Of a DNA stretch of 64,000 nt, positions 39,301-47,797 are shown piece by piece (within the stretch, counting starts at the first letter, position 1; each line of letters opens with the position of its first letter). Source of the stretch: Sedimenticola sp. (lineage in GTDB: Bacteria; Pseudomonadota; Gammaproteobacteria; Chromatiales; Chromatiaceae). Where the stretch lies: contig JALSQZ010000132.1 of assembly GCA_026985055.1 (NCBI GenBank), positions 1 to 64,000 of the forward strand, written 5' to 3'. The notes beneath the pieces are model-generated. The model was given only the letters and a program-made list of their open reading frames with translations. It was not told the origin of the DNA and ran no database searches. The position numbers were made by a program, and so were the translations under genes.

Positions 39301-40536
39301 TCAGGTTTTGTCCAGAAACTTCTGCCATTGTTCGATATACAGAGCTTCTTCCTCCAGCGCCGGAGGCAGAATCAGGCGCAGGCCGCAGAACTGATACCCG
39401 GCCTGAGGCAAGCCGGAACTACGCAGACTGATGCGCCGCAGGGAAGGCTGGGTATGAATGCAGCCGCCACGCAGGGCCATGTGTTGCCCGTCGAATTCCC
39501 GGGTACGCATCTCCGGGTCCACCGGGGCTTCATAGTCCCTGTAGGGGTGCAGCGAATTGCTGCACCATTCCCAGACCTGCCCGGCTCCTTGCAGGCCGCC
39601 TATGCGCGCGGCGGCTTCCCAGTGGTACTCATGGGGCAGGATCGCGCCCCTGAAGCCTTCTGTCCTGGCGCTGGCCCAGTAGGCAAACGCCTGGGCTTCG
39701 TGCCAGCTGATACCGCTGACAGGCATCTCGGCGACGAGTGGCAGGGGGCCGTTGATGCCAATGGCATACCAGTTCCGGTTGTCATCCTGCCGCCAGTGCC
39801 AGGGATGCCGGGCCTGGTTGGCATCTCTCCATTTGCGGCCGGCTTCATCCCAGAATTCGTCGTTACGGTAACCATAGTCTTCCATGAAAGCCAGCCAGGC
39901 GGCATTGTCCACGGGTTGTTTGCAGATGCGGAAATTGCGCATTTCCACCATTTGCAGGGGCTGCTCATTGTCGAACACTACGCCTTCCCGTGCGCCAATG
40001 CGGTAATGACCCTGGGATATTTCCGTGGTGTCGGGTACGGGAAGCCGGGCCTGCAATGGGTCGTGAACCTGATAACCGTCGTTCCGCCGCACAGCGCGCG
40101 CCTGGCGCACGGAGAGCATTTTTTCATAGATCAGGCCATGGACCTGCAACAGATAATCCACCAGCCAGCCATTTTCCAGCCAGGGATGATCAGGCAGCAT
40201 CCCGGGATTGGCCAGCAGGGTAAGATGCTGATCCTGAATTTCCAGGGCCCAGTTGAGGAGATGCTCCTTGGGAGGCAGGGCGGCATCCTGTCCGGCTGTG
40301 GGGGGCAGCGGTGAGGCAAAGATATGGCGCACCCGTTTGCTCAGGTCGTCATCGCCCTGCAGGCGTTCGCGCAACCAGTACAGTTCCAGGTAGATACTGC
40401 GGCCCAGCAGCCAGCCCATCGAGGGCAGATCCGCATGCCAACGCCGGTTCAGGTCCCGGGCGGGCAAATCCTCCGCCAGTTGGGTGAGAAGCTCATGGGT
40501 GGTGCTGAGAGCGCCCAGGCTGGTGGGGGCGATCAT
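39301..40536 (-). CDS. EgtB/SUMF1-like protein with degenerate iron site
   Basis: The 411-residue protein has an N-terminal DinB-like helical domain (about residues 1-165) and a C-terminal formylglycine-generating-enzyme-like (SUMF1) domain (GHYRIGAREG to GYQFCGLRL). Active EgtB sulfoxide synthases bind iron through a DinB His and an H-x3-H-x-E motif. Here the equivalents read WLLGRSIYLELYW and VHGLIYEKML, so at least two ligands are missing. A non-iron or altered function is likely. The ATG at 40536 overlaps the phoU stop. Confidence 0.7.
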   Translation of the reverse strand: MIAPTSLGALSTTHELLTQLAEDLPARDLNRRWHADLPSMGWLLGRSIYLELYWLRERLQGDDDLSKRVRHIFASPLPPTAGQDAALPPKEHLLNWALEIQDQHLTLLANPGMLPDHPWLENGWLVDYLLQVHGLIYEKMLSVRQARAVRRNDGYQVHDPLQARLPVPDTTEISQGHYRIGAREGVVFDNEQPLQMVEMRNFRICKQPVDNAAWLAFMEDYGYRNDEFWDEAGRKWRDANQARHPWHWRQDDNRNWYAIGINGPLPLVAEMPVSGISWHEAQAFAYWASARTEGFRGAILPHEYHWEAAARIGGLQGAGQVWEWCSNSLHPYRDYEAPVDPEMRTREFDGQHMALRGGCIHTQPSLRRISLRSSGLPQAGYQFCGLRLILPPALEEEALYIEQWQKFLDKT

Positions 40537-41192
40537 CCCAGATCAGGGCTTTCGGCAGTAACCATGAAGACCACCCGCTCGGCGATGTTGGTTACCCGGT
40601 CGCCAATGCGTTCCAGATGATAGGCGATCCACAGCAGATGGGTGCAATGCATGCTGGTATCCGCGCTGGTCATGAGCGTCATCATCAGGCTGGCGCTGGC
40701 TTCTTCATCGAGTTCGTCCACCTGCCGGTCATGGGATGCCACATGTTCCGCCAGAGTGGCGTCCAGGTTCTCGTAGGATTCCATGACCTGTACCAGCATG
40801 TTCTGGCAAAGATCGCCCATGGCGGCGATGCGATCCATGGGCCCGGAAAAGTCACTGGGATCCATGCCCAGAACGATATTGGCGATATCCTTGGCATGAT
40901 CGGCTATGCGCTCCAGTTCGGAAGCAATCTGCAGACTGGCGACAACCTCACGCAAGTCACCGGCCTTGGGTTCCAGGGTGGCCAGGATGTGCAGGCATTC
41001 ACGCTCGATGATGCGCATCAGATGATTCTGTTGCAGATCCTGGTTCACGATCTCCTGAGCCAGTTCCGCGTTCTGGGTCTTGAGGGCTTCCAGCGCCTGT
41101 TCCAGAGCTTCTCCGGCACGGGTGGTCATGGTGAACAGGTTTTGGTGTACCTGGGCCTCGGCCCGGGCGAGAAGTCGGTGTGGCGTGGTCAT
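40533..41192 (-). CDS. phoU: PhoU-family phosphate regulator
   Basis: The 219-residue helical protein has the two PhoU repeats with metal-binding E/DxxxD motifs (ASELERIADHAKDIANIV near residues 88-105 and AYHLERIGDRVTNIAERVVF near 190-209). PhoU restrains the PhoR/Pst system under high phosphate; distant family members work with Na/Pi symporters. No pst or phoBR genes are adjacent. Its stop overlaps the EgtB-like start. Confidence 0.85.
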   Translation of the reverse strand: MTTPHRLLARAEAQVHQNLFTMTTRAGEALEQALEALKTQNAELAQEIVNQDLQQNHLMRIIERECLHILATLEPKAGDLREVVASLQIASELERIADHAKDIANIVLGMDPSDFSGPMDRIAAMGDLCQNMLVQVMESYENLDATLAEHVASHDRQVDELDEEASASLMMTLMTSADTSMHCTHLLWIAYHLERIGDRVTNIAERVVFMVTAESPDLG

Positions 41193-41258
41193 GCTGCCGT
41201 CCAGTGAAGAATTTGATAGGGCGATTTTACCACGATGCGCTTGTGGCGGCAGGGCTTG

Positions 41259-41621
41259 TCAGGAAAAACGTTTCTGCAGATAGTCGATGATATCCCCGGA
41301 CTCGTACATCCAGGTGATGCTTCCGTCTTCTTCCTCGACGCGCAGGCAGGGCACCTGCTGCTTGCCTCCCTGCTGTTCCAGTTCGCGACGGAATTGGGGA
41401 TTGTTCTTCGCATCACGCAGTTCGATATTCAGACCCAGGCGGCGGATTGCGCGGCGGGTTTTCACACAGAAAGGACAAGCGGCGTACTGATAGAGTGACA
41501 TGCCGGCGGTTTGGGCATCCAGTTGCGCCTGTTGCTCAGGACTGTGGGCGGGTTTTTTCGGCCGGGTGAGCCAGTCGAAGAACAGGATGATCCTGCCCAG
41601 CAGCCAGCGAATGAGGCTCAT
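41259..41621 (-). CDS. Membrane-anchored glutaredoxin-like protein
   Basis: A 120-residue protein with a short hydrophobic N-terminus (MSLIRWLLGRIILFFDWL) that may anchor it. A glutaredoxin/GST-N fold follows with the CPFC active site (YQYAACPFCVKTRRAIRRL) and the TVP-like loop QVPCLRVEE. It should catalyse glutathione-linked disulfide exchange. The ATG at 41621 overlaps the bolA stop (ATGA), so the pair forms a coupled unit, as expected for glutaredoxin-BolA partners in iron-sulfur handling. Confidence 0.83.
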   Translation of the reverse strand: MSLIRWLLGRIILFFDWLTRPKKPAHSPEQQAQLDAQTAGMSLYQYAACPFCVKTRRAIRRLGLNIELRDAKNNPQFRRELEQQGGKQQVPCLRVEEEDGSITWMYESGDIIDYLQKRFS

Positions 41622-41935
41622 GCCTGTTTGCCTCCTCCCAGACAGGGAGGGGATTCGGGCGCTTTGCCGCCCTTGTCGAACCACTCCCCAGGGGTCATGG
41701 TATGCAGGGCCAGGGCGTGGATGCCACCCGCCAGTTCTTCCTCCAGCGCCTTGTTGATCAGGCGGTGGCGTTGTACCAGCGACTTGCCCTCGAAAGCTTC
41801 GGATACGGCAACCACCCGGTAGTGGGATTGGGCGTCTTCGGGAACGCTGTGCATATGGGTTTCATCCGTGATTTCCAGGTGCAGGGGCAACAGCGCCGCC
41901 TGGAGTTTTTGCTCGATGATGTCTTTTCTGTTCAT
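41618..41935 (-). CDS. bolA: BolA family protein
   Basis: The 105-residue protein has the BolA fold: IIEQKLQAALLPLHLEITDETHMHS, VVAVSEAFEGKSLVQRHRLINKALEEEL and the final IHALALHTMTPGEW strand-helix with the conserved histidine used with glutaredoxins to hold a [2Fe-2S] cluster. I start at the ATG at 41935. It is coupled to the glutaredoxin-like gene. Confidence 0.9.
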   Translation of the reverse strand: MNRKDIIEQKLQAALLPLHLEITDETHMHSVPEDAQSHYRVVAVSEAFEGKSLVQRHRLINKALEEELAGGIHALALHTMTPGEWFDKGGKAPESPPCLGGGKQA

Positions 41936-41991
41936 GGCCACATCTTCCCCGGGGGGGAGAGGGGAATCAACAGGCAAAATGTGGGCGAATG

Positions 41992-42942
41992 TCAAATTCC
42001 GTTCCAGAATTCCGAATCCCGCGCCAGGAACTGGTCATGGGGAATGTAATGGGAACCATCACAGGAAAAATTCAGGCCGACAATGCCATTGAACAGGTTG
42101 AGGGAGCCGGCGCGCAGATAAATGGTATCGTCAGCGAAGCGCAGATGGCGGAACGTCTGCATGATGGGACGGATACTGTCCCTGGGGACGATGGCCTGTT
42201 CCGGATAAGGGTGGTGAGGGTACACCAGACAGATGTCCGGATCGGTGAGCGCGTCAATCTCAACCAGATGATAACGATAGGGGTCGTGCATGAACCACAG
42301 GGTGGCGCGGCTGCTGGAAAAATGAATCTCCACCTGGAAGGCGCCGTGTTCGGTGACCAGTTCTTCCAGCACAGGCAGCACCAGATCCAGCTGGTTGTCC
42401 AGGCTGCTCTGGATCCGGCACTGCTGAAACACCTGGGAGCGGATCGCCGGATCTCCCTTGATCTGACGCCAGCGGCCTGGTTCTGCATAATGCTCTTTGG
42501 TCAGGGGCAGATCCCGCAGGTCGAAATCAGCGCCCAGATAGCCCATCAATTCCCCATCCACATGAACCTTTCGCACCGCGGTCAGTGAAGGCCGGCTGGC
42601 GCGCAGACTGATGTAGGCGCTGGACAGGGTCATGTCCTGATCCGGGTTCAGCTCCTGGAAATAGGGCCGGGTGGATCGGTCGCGACCGAAATCGGCTTCG
42701 ATGAGACCATCCTGGGAAGCGTTTGCGCTGATCTGCTGGCCGTCCAGGTCCATTGCATACAGGTAACTGCAATAAGGCACCTGATCCAGGCTTTTCATCA
42801 GCGCCTGATCCAGCAGCGTTTTTTGTTCCCATACGCGGGCGCAGCGGCGCGCCGCCCGCTTCATGGGGTCGAGTAGCATGTTGTAGAGCATGTCCCGCTG
42901 ACGGCGGATATGCTCCTGCAGATCTGGGTTGTTGGCGGACAT
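41992..42942 (-). CDS. Soluble PDC/Cache-sensor-domain protein
   Basis: A 316-residue protein whose central region (about residues 50-160) matches a PDC sensor: YAMDLDGQQISANA, FGRDRSTRPYFQELN, LSSAYISLRASRPSLTAV and GYLGADFDLRDLPL. Unlike typical PDC receptors it has no membrane helix or signal peptide, so the sensor would be cytoplasmic. The C-terminal half (residues 165-316) is unrecognised. Its start overlaps the stop of the DUF1820 gene (TAATG). Ligand and output are unknown. Confidence 0.75.
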   Translation of the reverse strand: MSANNPDLQEHIRRQRDMLYNMLLDPMKRAARRCARVWEQKTLLDQALMKSLDQVPYCSYLYAMDLDGQQISANASQDGLIEADFGRDRSTRPYFQELNPDQDMTLSSAYISLRASRPSLTAVRKVHVDGELMGYLGADFDLRDLPLTKEHYAEPGRWRQIKGDPAIRSQVFQQCRIQSSLDNQLDLVLPVLEELVTEHGAFQVEIHFSSSRATLWFMHDPYRYHLVEIDALTDPDICLVYPHHPYPEQAIVPRDSIRPIMQTFRHLRFADDTIYLRAGSLNLFNGIVGLNFSCDGSHYIPHDQFLARDSEFWNGI

Positions 42943-43259
42943 TATTTTTCCGGGGCAGGGCCAAAACTGGGGAAGGGTGTTACATTGCTTTTGTCACCGA
43001 CATCGAAGATCATGTTCTGGCCGCGTTTCTCGACTTCATCTATGCGTATGATGGCGTGCATGGGCACGAGGATGCGGCTGGTGCCGGAAAATTCGTCCTT
43101 GAGACGTTCTTCCGCCGGGTCGATGACCACCGTGGTGTGTTCGTTGAAGAGCAACCCCGAGATCTCGATGAATCCGTACAGGTCGCCCTGGCTCACCTGT
43201 TCGGCGTGTAACTGGTAGACCTTGCCCTGATTGTGGAATGTGACGCGGAATATACGCAT
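42942..43259 (-). CDS. DUF1820 family protein
   Basis: The 105-residue protein (MRIFRVTFHNQGKVYQLHAEQV...) matches DUF1820, a short beta-rich family of gammaproteobacteria with the segment SRILVPMHAIIRIDEVEKRGQ. Function is unknown. The ATG at 43259 gives the family N-terminus; a longer frame exists upstream. Translationally coupled to the PDC-sensor gene. Confidence 0.82.
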   Translation of the reverse strand: MRIFRVTFHNQGKVYQLHAEQVSQGDLYGFIEISGLLFNEHTTVVIDPAEERLKDEFSGTSRILVPMHAIIRIDEVEKRGQNMIFDVGDKSNVTPFPSFGPAPEK

Positions 43260-43345
43260 GATTTGTGACACCTTGATGGCAACCAGAAAATTATACCAAT
43301 GCGTGCCGGATTCTTCTCTGATTTGCGGTAACATGAACATTGCTC

Positions 43346-43377
43346 ATCAGGGCATCTCGAAAAATCGGGATCGCCAT
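43346..43377 (-). repeat. Structured repeat, end fragment
   Basis: Only the GGGCATCTCGAAAAATC end of the structured repeat family remains here, in inverted orientation relative to copy C, within the 168-base divergent gap between the DUF1820 gene and hisI. Confidence 0.45.
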
Positions 43378-43427
43378 CAGTTTTGGAGGCTATTGATGTC
43401 TGACGTGCAAAAGCCAGGACGAATTTC

Positions 43428-43871
43428 GTGAGTGGCAGCGCATTCTGGCGGCAACGGGAAAAGCAGCCTGTGGGCGAATCCGTGGCCCTGGGGAAGGTGC
43501 TGGAACAGATTCCGTGGAATGCCGACGGGTTGATCCCCGCCATCGCTCAGCAGTATGACAGCGGGGAGGTGCTGATGCTGGCCTGGATGAATCGCGAAGC
43601 ACTGGAAGAGACCCTGGAAAAGAGCAGGGTATGTTACTGGTCGCGTTCCCGGCAACAGCTTTGGCGCAAGGGTGAATCCTCCGGTCAGGTTCAGGTACTC
43701 AAGGAAGCGCGCCTGGACTGTGATGGGGATGCCTTGCTGCTGCTCGTGGATCAGACCGGTCCCGCCTGTCATACCGGGCGGCGTGGCTGCTTCTACAATT
43801 TGATCGAAGGGGACAGGCTGGTTGTGGATCAGCCCGTTCTGATCGATCCCGCCACTCTTTACGGCAAATAG
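43428..43871 (+). CDS. hisI: Phosphoribosyl-AMP cyclohydrolase
   Basis: The 147-residue protein has the HisI metal and substrate motifs: VLMLAWMNREAL, CYWSRSRQQLWRKGESSG, LDCDGDALLLLVDQTGPACHTG and GCFYN. It opens the PR-AMP ring in histidine synthesis and binds zinc through the cysteines. No HisE domain is fused. Start is GTG at 43428. It is followed after two bases by gloB; no other his genes are nearby. Confidence 0.93.
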   Translation: MSGSAFWRQREKQPVGESVALGKVLEQIPWNADGLIPAIAQQYDSGEVLMLAWMNREALEETLEKSRVCYWSRSRQQLWRKGESSGQVQVLKEARLDCDGDALLLLVDQTGPACHTGRRGCFYNLIEGDRLVVDQPVLIDPATLYGK

Positions 43872-43873
43872 CC

Positions 43874-44653
43874 ATGCTCCGGATTCATCCCCTGCCGGCC
43901 TTTGATGACAATTATATCTGGGTGTTGACTGTCCCGGAGCAGAATGCCTGTATCGTTGTGGATCCCGGTGATGAAGAGCCGGTTCTGGAGTATCTGGAGA
44001 AACAGGGGCTGGAGTTGTCGGGCATTCTCGTCACCCATGGCCATGGGGATCATACCGGCGGCGTGCGGGAGTTGAAAAAGCGCTGGCCCCGTGCCATGGT
44101 CTGGGGGCCGGCAAGGGAACCCGTACCTGTGGTGGAAGAGCATCTGGGCGAGGGAGATGAAATCTCTCTGGCGCCTCTGCCGTTTTCCTGCCGTGTCATG
44201 GATGTACCGGGACATACCAGCGGCCACCTGGCCTATCTGTCAGGAGATATCCTGTTCTGTGGTGATACCCTGTTTGCCGGCGGCTGCGGGCGGGTATTCA
44301 GCGGTACGCACGACCAGCTCAGTGATTCCCTGCGCAGGATTGCCGCATTGCCGGCGCAAACCCTGGTGTACTGCGCTCATGAATATACTCTGGCCAATCT
44401 TGGCTTTGCGCTCTGGGTGGAGCCGGACAACCCCGCGATTCTGGCGCGCAAGGAAGCGGAAGAGCGTAAACGGGCGTTGGGGCTGCCCACGGTGCCGTCC
44501 CGTCTGGCGCTGGAGCTTGAAACCAACCCCTTTCTGCGTACCGCTGAACCAGCGGTGGTCGCCGCGGCAGAGGCCTGGGCCGGGCGTGCCCTGAACGGCC
44601 ATCGGGAGGCGTTTCGCGCCTTGCGGGACTGGAAGGATCAGGACTATGACTAA
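43874..44653 (+). CDS. gloB: Hydroxyacylglutathione hydrolase (glyoxalase II)
   Basis: The 259-residue enzyme has the dinuclear metal motif THGHGDHTGG, the ligands in DVPGHTSGHLAYL, and FCGDTLFAGGCGRVF. It also has the C-terminal glyoxalase II helices (YCAHEYTLANLGFAL, NPFLRT). It cleaves S-lactoylglutathione. Its TAA stop (44651-44653) is part of the CTAA target duplication of a MITE that begins at the very next base; the protein is unaffected. Confidence 0.94.
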   Translation: MLRIHPLPAFDDNYIWVLTVPEQNACIVVDPGDEEPVLEYLEKQGLELSGILVTHGHGDHTGGVRELKKRWPRAMVWGPAREPVPVVEEHLGEGDEISLAPLPFSCRVMDVPGHTSGHLAYLSGDILFCGDTLFAGGCGRVFSGTHDQLSDSLRRIAALPAQTLVYCAHEYTLANLGFALWVEPDNPAILARKEAEERKRALGLPTVPSRLALELETNPFLRTAEPAVVAAAEAWAGRALNGHREAFRALRDWKDQDYD

Positions 44654-44894
44654 CCCGAATATTGCACCAGAACGCGCAAAATGTGGGTTTTATACCATGA
44701 ATTACAGCCTGTTGCGTGACGATTATGCTGGATACAGTTTGTACCTGTCATACTATCCGGTTTTTCCCGGGATTTTTTCACCCAGCTTGCCCGAACGCAC
44801 TGCAAGCCGATGAATAACATCGACTTTTGTCCGTTCGAACAATCTGGGCAAAAATCTCTCCGGGAAAATTCCGGATTCCGGTGCAATATTCGGG
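44654..44894 (+). mobile_element. MITE copy 3, complete (241 bp)
   Basis: Same ends and internal hairpin as the other copies. It is flanked by CTAA on both sides (44650-44653 and 44895-44898). The left CTAA carries the gloB TAA stop and the right one gives the TAG stop of the convergent queD-like gene, so both genes keep their ends. Confidence 0.92.
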
Positions 44895-45734
44895 CTAAGC
44901 GCTTTCACTGATCGCGCCCTTGCCAATACCTTCAAAAGCCTGTACCCGGAAACGGTCGCCTGGGTGTTCGGCCTCCATGCGTTCGCGGATATGGCGGGCG
45001 ATATTTTCCACCGTGGATTCTGTATCGATGAGATAACAGCGGTCTGCGGCCAGCTCCAGTTCGAAGTCACCTTGTTCCGCTGTATAGGCGAAACGAAACA
45101 TGCTTTGGTCATTCCAGCGGGTAATGGCTGTCAGATCGGCTTCGGTGCCGATGTAGACATCGCGCAACAGTCCGGCCCAGAACTGTTCCAATACTTCATC
45201 GCGCACATCGTTGCGCCAGATACGGATTCTGGAACGGTGACCATGGGCAATACGCTGGCAGTTTCCGCAATGCAGCTTGAGGCCATGACTGTACTGATAC
45301 CAGGCGCCTTGTTCGGTTTCCGGTGTCAGTTGCAGGCTTACTGAATGAACATTGTCCGGCAGCTTCGGTTCCAGCGCCAGCTCGATGGCCCGGGCTACCG
45401 ACTCTGGAGTGATTTCCCCGCCCGGAATGAATTGCACGGATTCCTCCGGTCCCTGATGGCGGATGCGCATGCCATTGTTCTGCATGAAGCTGATGCGGTT
45501 GTCTTCTATTTCCAGTCCCGGGTGATCGGCGGGGATCAGCAGGCGATGGTCAAAGCGCTCATCGATGAGCTGTTTGACCTGACGTTTCACGTCAGAAAAA
45601 TCCAGCACCATGCCCTGATCATCCAGACCGCCAAGAAGTTCGATATCCACCTGCCAGCTTTCCCCCACCAGTCCCCGGGAGGCATGCAGGCAGGAGAAAT
45701 CCATGACGGTGAGTTGATTGACGAAAAGACGCAT
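44895..45734 (-). CDS. QueD/PTPS-family protein, two tandem domains
   Basis: The 279-residue protein looks like two fused 6-pyruvoyl-tetrahydropterin/6-carboxytetrahydropterin synthase domains. The first (residues 1-125) has MDFSCLHASRGLVGESWQVDIEL and DDQGMVLDFSDVKRQVKQLIDERFDH; the second (about 130-279) has LKLHCGNCQRIAHGHRSRIRIW. Zinc histidines are present in the second (HGHRSRI), whereas the first lacks the usual H-x-H. It may act in queuosine synthesis or another pterin reaction. I use the ATG at 45734; a longer frame would add a minisatellite-encoded stretch. Confidence 0.75.
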   Translation of the reverse strand: MRLFVNQLTVMDFSCLHASRGLVGESWQVDIELLGGLDDQGMVLDFSDVKRQVKQLIDERFDHRLLIPADHPGLEIEDNRISFMQNNGMRIRHQGPEESVQFIPGGEITPESVARAIELALEPKLPDNVHSVSLQLTPETEQGAWYQYSHGLKLHCGNCQRIAHGHRSRIRIWRNDVRDEVLEQFWAGLLRDVYIGTEADLTAITRWNDQSMFRFAYTAEQGDFELELAADRCYLIDTESTVENIARHIRERMEAEHPGDRFRVQAFEGIGKGAISESA

Positions 45735-45789
45735 TCCTGCATTATCCCCGATGGCATGGCCAAGGAACAGAGGGAAAATGCGGGGTTTG

Positions 45790-45936
45790 GAGAATACTGC
45801 TCCCGGCATCCCTGCCTTCGCAGCATAAGCACGTTGTTTCGAGAATACTGCGCCCGGCATCCCTGCCTTTGCAGCATAAGCACGTTGTTTCGAGAATACT
45901 GCTCTCGGCGTCCCTGCCTTCGCAGCATAAGCACGT
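45790..45936. repeat. 51-bp minisatellite, about 2.9 units
   Basis: Units start at 45790, 45841 and 45892 (the last truncated at 45 bases) and differ by only a few bases. The period is a multiple of three, so the minus-strand frame upstream of queD stays open as a 17-residue repeat (AYAAKAGMPGAVFSKQR). It lies between the sox terminator and the queD-like gene. Confidence 0.85.
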
Positions 45937-45943
45937 CCCTGTG

Positions 45944-45971
45944 CAAAAAAAAGGCGCCCGGAGGCGCCTGA
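45944..45971 (-). terminator. Intrinsic terminator of the sox operon
   Basis: On the minus strand AGGCGCC and GGCGCCT pair around TCCG and are followed by eight T residues. It sits about 25 bases past the soxB stop. Confidence 0.88.
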
Positions 45972-45996
45972 TCCCAATAGGAGGGAGGGAATCGTA

Positions 45997-47763
45997 TCAG
46001 CCAGCAATTCCAGGATTGCCTTTCACCCCGACGAGTTTCGGTGTGTTGAGTTTTTTGATTTTCACCGTACCCTGCTCCTTAAGGTAATCGGCGACTACAT
46101 CCCAAATGGGGCGGCCAGGCGATTGTGATCCGACCGTGGCCCAGCCGGAAACCATGTATTTTTTCCTGGCCTCGATTTTGCTGCCGTTGTCCAGCGTCAT
46201 GTTGCTAATGCGTTTACCCATGGTCTGCCCGGGTTCGCATACATAGTCCATCCCGCCAACCCGCACCATGTCACCGCCTTGCTGATAATAGGGGTCGGTG
46301 TTGAACAGGTTGTCGCATACATCTTCCAGGATGGCCTTGATTTCCTCGCCGGTCATTTCGCGGCGATAGGTTTCCGGGTAGGTAATGCAGGTCTGGTCCA
46401 TGACGTGATCCATGGTAATGGCCTGGCCGGGCAGCACTGTGGTGCCCCAGCGGAAACCGGGAGACAGGGAAATCTGCGAGTCATTGACCTTGTTCAGGGC
46501 ATCACAGATGATCTGGTCGAAAGTGCCGTTGAAATTGCCGCGTCGGTACAGGGTTTCGCCGGCTACGGCGAGCTTCTTTTCCAGTTTGTCCTTGTAGGGA
46601 GCACGTACCTTGTCGATGTAGGTCTGCATCTCCTTGTCTGCCTCGAGCAGGTTGGAGAATATGGGAACCAAACGATAGCGGTAGCCTTTCAGCTTGCCCT
46701 TGCTCACATCCAGATCCATGACGCCCAGGAACTTGCCGTTGGAACCGGCGTTGGTCACCAGGGTCTTGCCTCCCTTGTTGCTCACTTCCACGGGACGGGG
46801 AACGCCATCGTGGGTATGGCCGCCAAAGATGACATCGATACCGCTTACCCGGGAAGCCATTTTCAGATCCACGTCCATGCCATTATGTGAAATGACGACT
46901 ACCAGATCCGGTTTCTCGTTTTCACGGACATGGTTGACCATGGACTGCATGCGCTCGTCCTGAATGCCAAAGGTCCAGTCGGGAATGAAACGCTGAGGAT
47001 TGGCGATGGGAGTGTAGGGGAAAGCCTGGCCGATTACTGCCACACGCATGCCGTTTACGGATTTCATGGTGTAGGGCTTGAAAGCGAGGCCGCTGTCTTC
47101 ATCAAAGCCTGCGAAATCTGCAAATTTGTAGTCGAACAGGGCGTCGTCATTGACGCTCACGTTCTGGGCCACGAACTCACCCTTGAAGTCTGCGATATTG
47201 GAGATGACTTCCTTGTCCAGATAGGTAAATTCCCAGTGCCCGGTCATCACGTCCACACCCAGCAGGTTGCAAGCGCCGACCATGTCCTTGCCCCGGGTCC
47301 AGTAGGCAGTACCGGAGCCTTGCCAGGTGTCGCCGCCGTCCAGCAACAGGCTGTTGCCATCGCCGCGCTCGGCGCGCAGGCGCTTTACCAGAGTGGCGAG
47401 ATGGGAAAAACCGCCCACCTTGCCAAATTTTTTGGCGGCATTGTCAAAATCCAGATAGGTGAAGGCGTGGGCTTCGATGCTGCCTGGGGCAATATCGTAG
47501 TGTTCCAGGAAAGCCTTGCCCACGATATGGGGGGCCTTGCCCCTGGCCTTGCCGATACCCAGGTTGACGCTGGGCTCCCGGAAATAGATAGGGTTGAGCT
47601 GTGCATGGCAATCTGTCATGTGCATTAGGCACAGGTTGCCGAATTTGGGTATTTCGTACAAGTCGGAAGGCTTGCGTGCCGCGGCAAAGGCGGAAGCGGG
47701 CAGCATGCCGGCGGCGCCGGCCAGACCCATCAGCCTTACAAATTCTCGTCTCGATATGGTCAT
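45997..47763 (-). CDS. soxB: Thiosulfohydrolase SoxB
   Basis: The 588-residue enzyme has a Tat signal (SRREFVRLMGLAGAAGMLPASAFA) and 5'-nucleotidase-family dimanganese motifs: HMTDCHAQLNP, LLDGGDTWQGSG, VVISHNGMDVDL and VIFGGHTHDGVP. The C-terminal domain includes SLSPGFRWGTTVLPG. It hydrolyses the terminal sulfonate from SoxY-bound S-thiosulfonate in the periplasm, releasing sulfate. It is the last gene of soxXAKYZB, followed by a strong terminator. Confidence 0.96.
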   Translation of the reverse strand: MTISRREFVRLMGLAGAAGMLPASAFAAARKPSDLYEIPKFGNLCLMHMTDCHAQLNPIYFREPSVNLGIGKARGKAPHIVGKAFLEHYDIAPGSIEAHAFTYLDFDNAAKKFGKVGGFSHLATLVKRLRAERGDGNSLLLDGGDTWQGSGTAYWTRGKDMVGACNLLGVDVMTGHWEFTYLDKEVISNIADFKGEFVAQNVSVNDDALFDYKFADFAGFDEDSGLAFKPYTMKSVNGMRVAVIGQAFPYTPIANPQRFIPDWTFGIQDERMQSMVNHVRENEKPDLVVVISHNGMDVDLKMASRVSGIDVIFGGHTHDGVPRPVEVSNKGGKTLVTNAGSNGKFLGVMDLDVSKGKLKGYRYRLVPIFSNLLEADKEMQTYIDKVRAPYKDKLEKKLAVAGETLYRRGNFNGTFDQIICDALNKVNDSQISLSPGFRWGTTVLPGQAITMDHVMDQTCITYPETYRREMTGEEIKAILEDVCDNLFNTDPYYQQGGDMVRVGGMDYVCEPGQTMGKRISNMTLDNGSKIEARKKYMVSGWATVGSQSPGRPIWDVVADYLKEQGTVKIKKLNTPKLVGVKGNPGIAG

Positions 47764-47797
47764 GGTGGAATATCCTGTGGATAGCGATACAGAAAAC

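Noticed and set aside
45790..45936. Possible CRISPR array
   Set aside because: The 51-bp units are contiguous without unique spacers, there are fewer than three full units, and no cas genes are near.
45735..46007. Longer N-terminus for the queD-like gene including 17-residue repeats
   Set aside because: The extension crosses the soxB terminator hairpin and the minisatellite and starts within soxB; the core domain begins at 45734.
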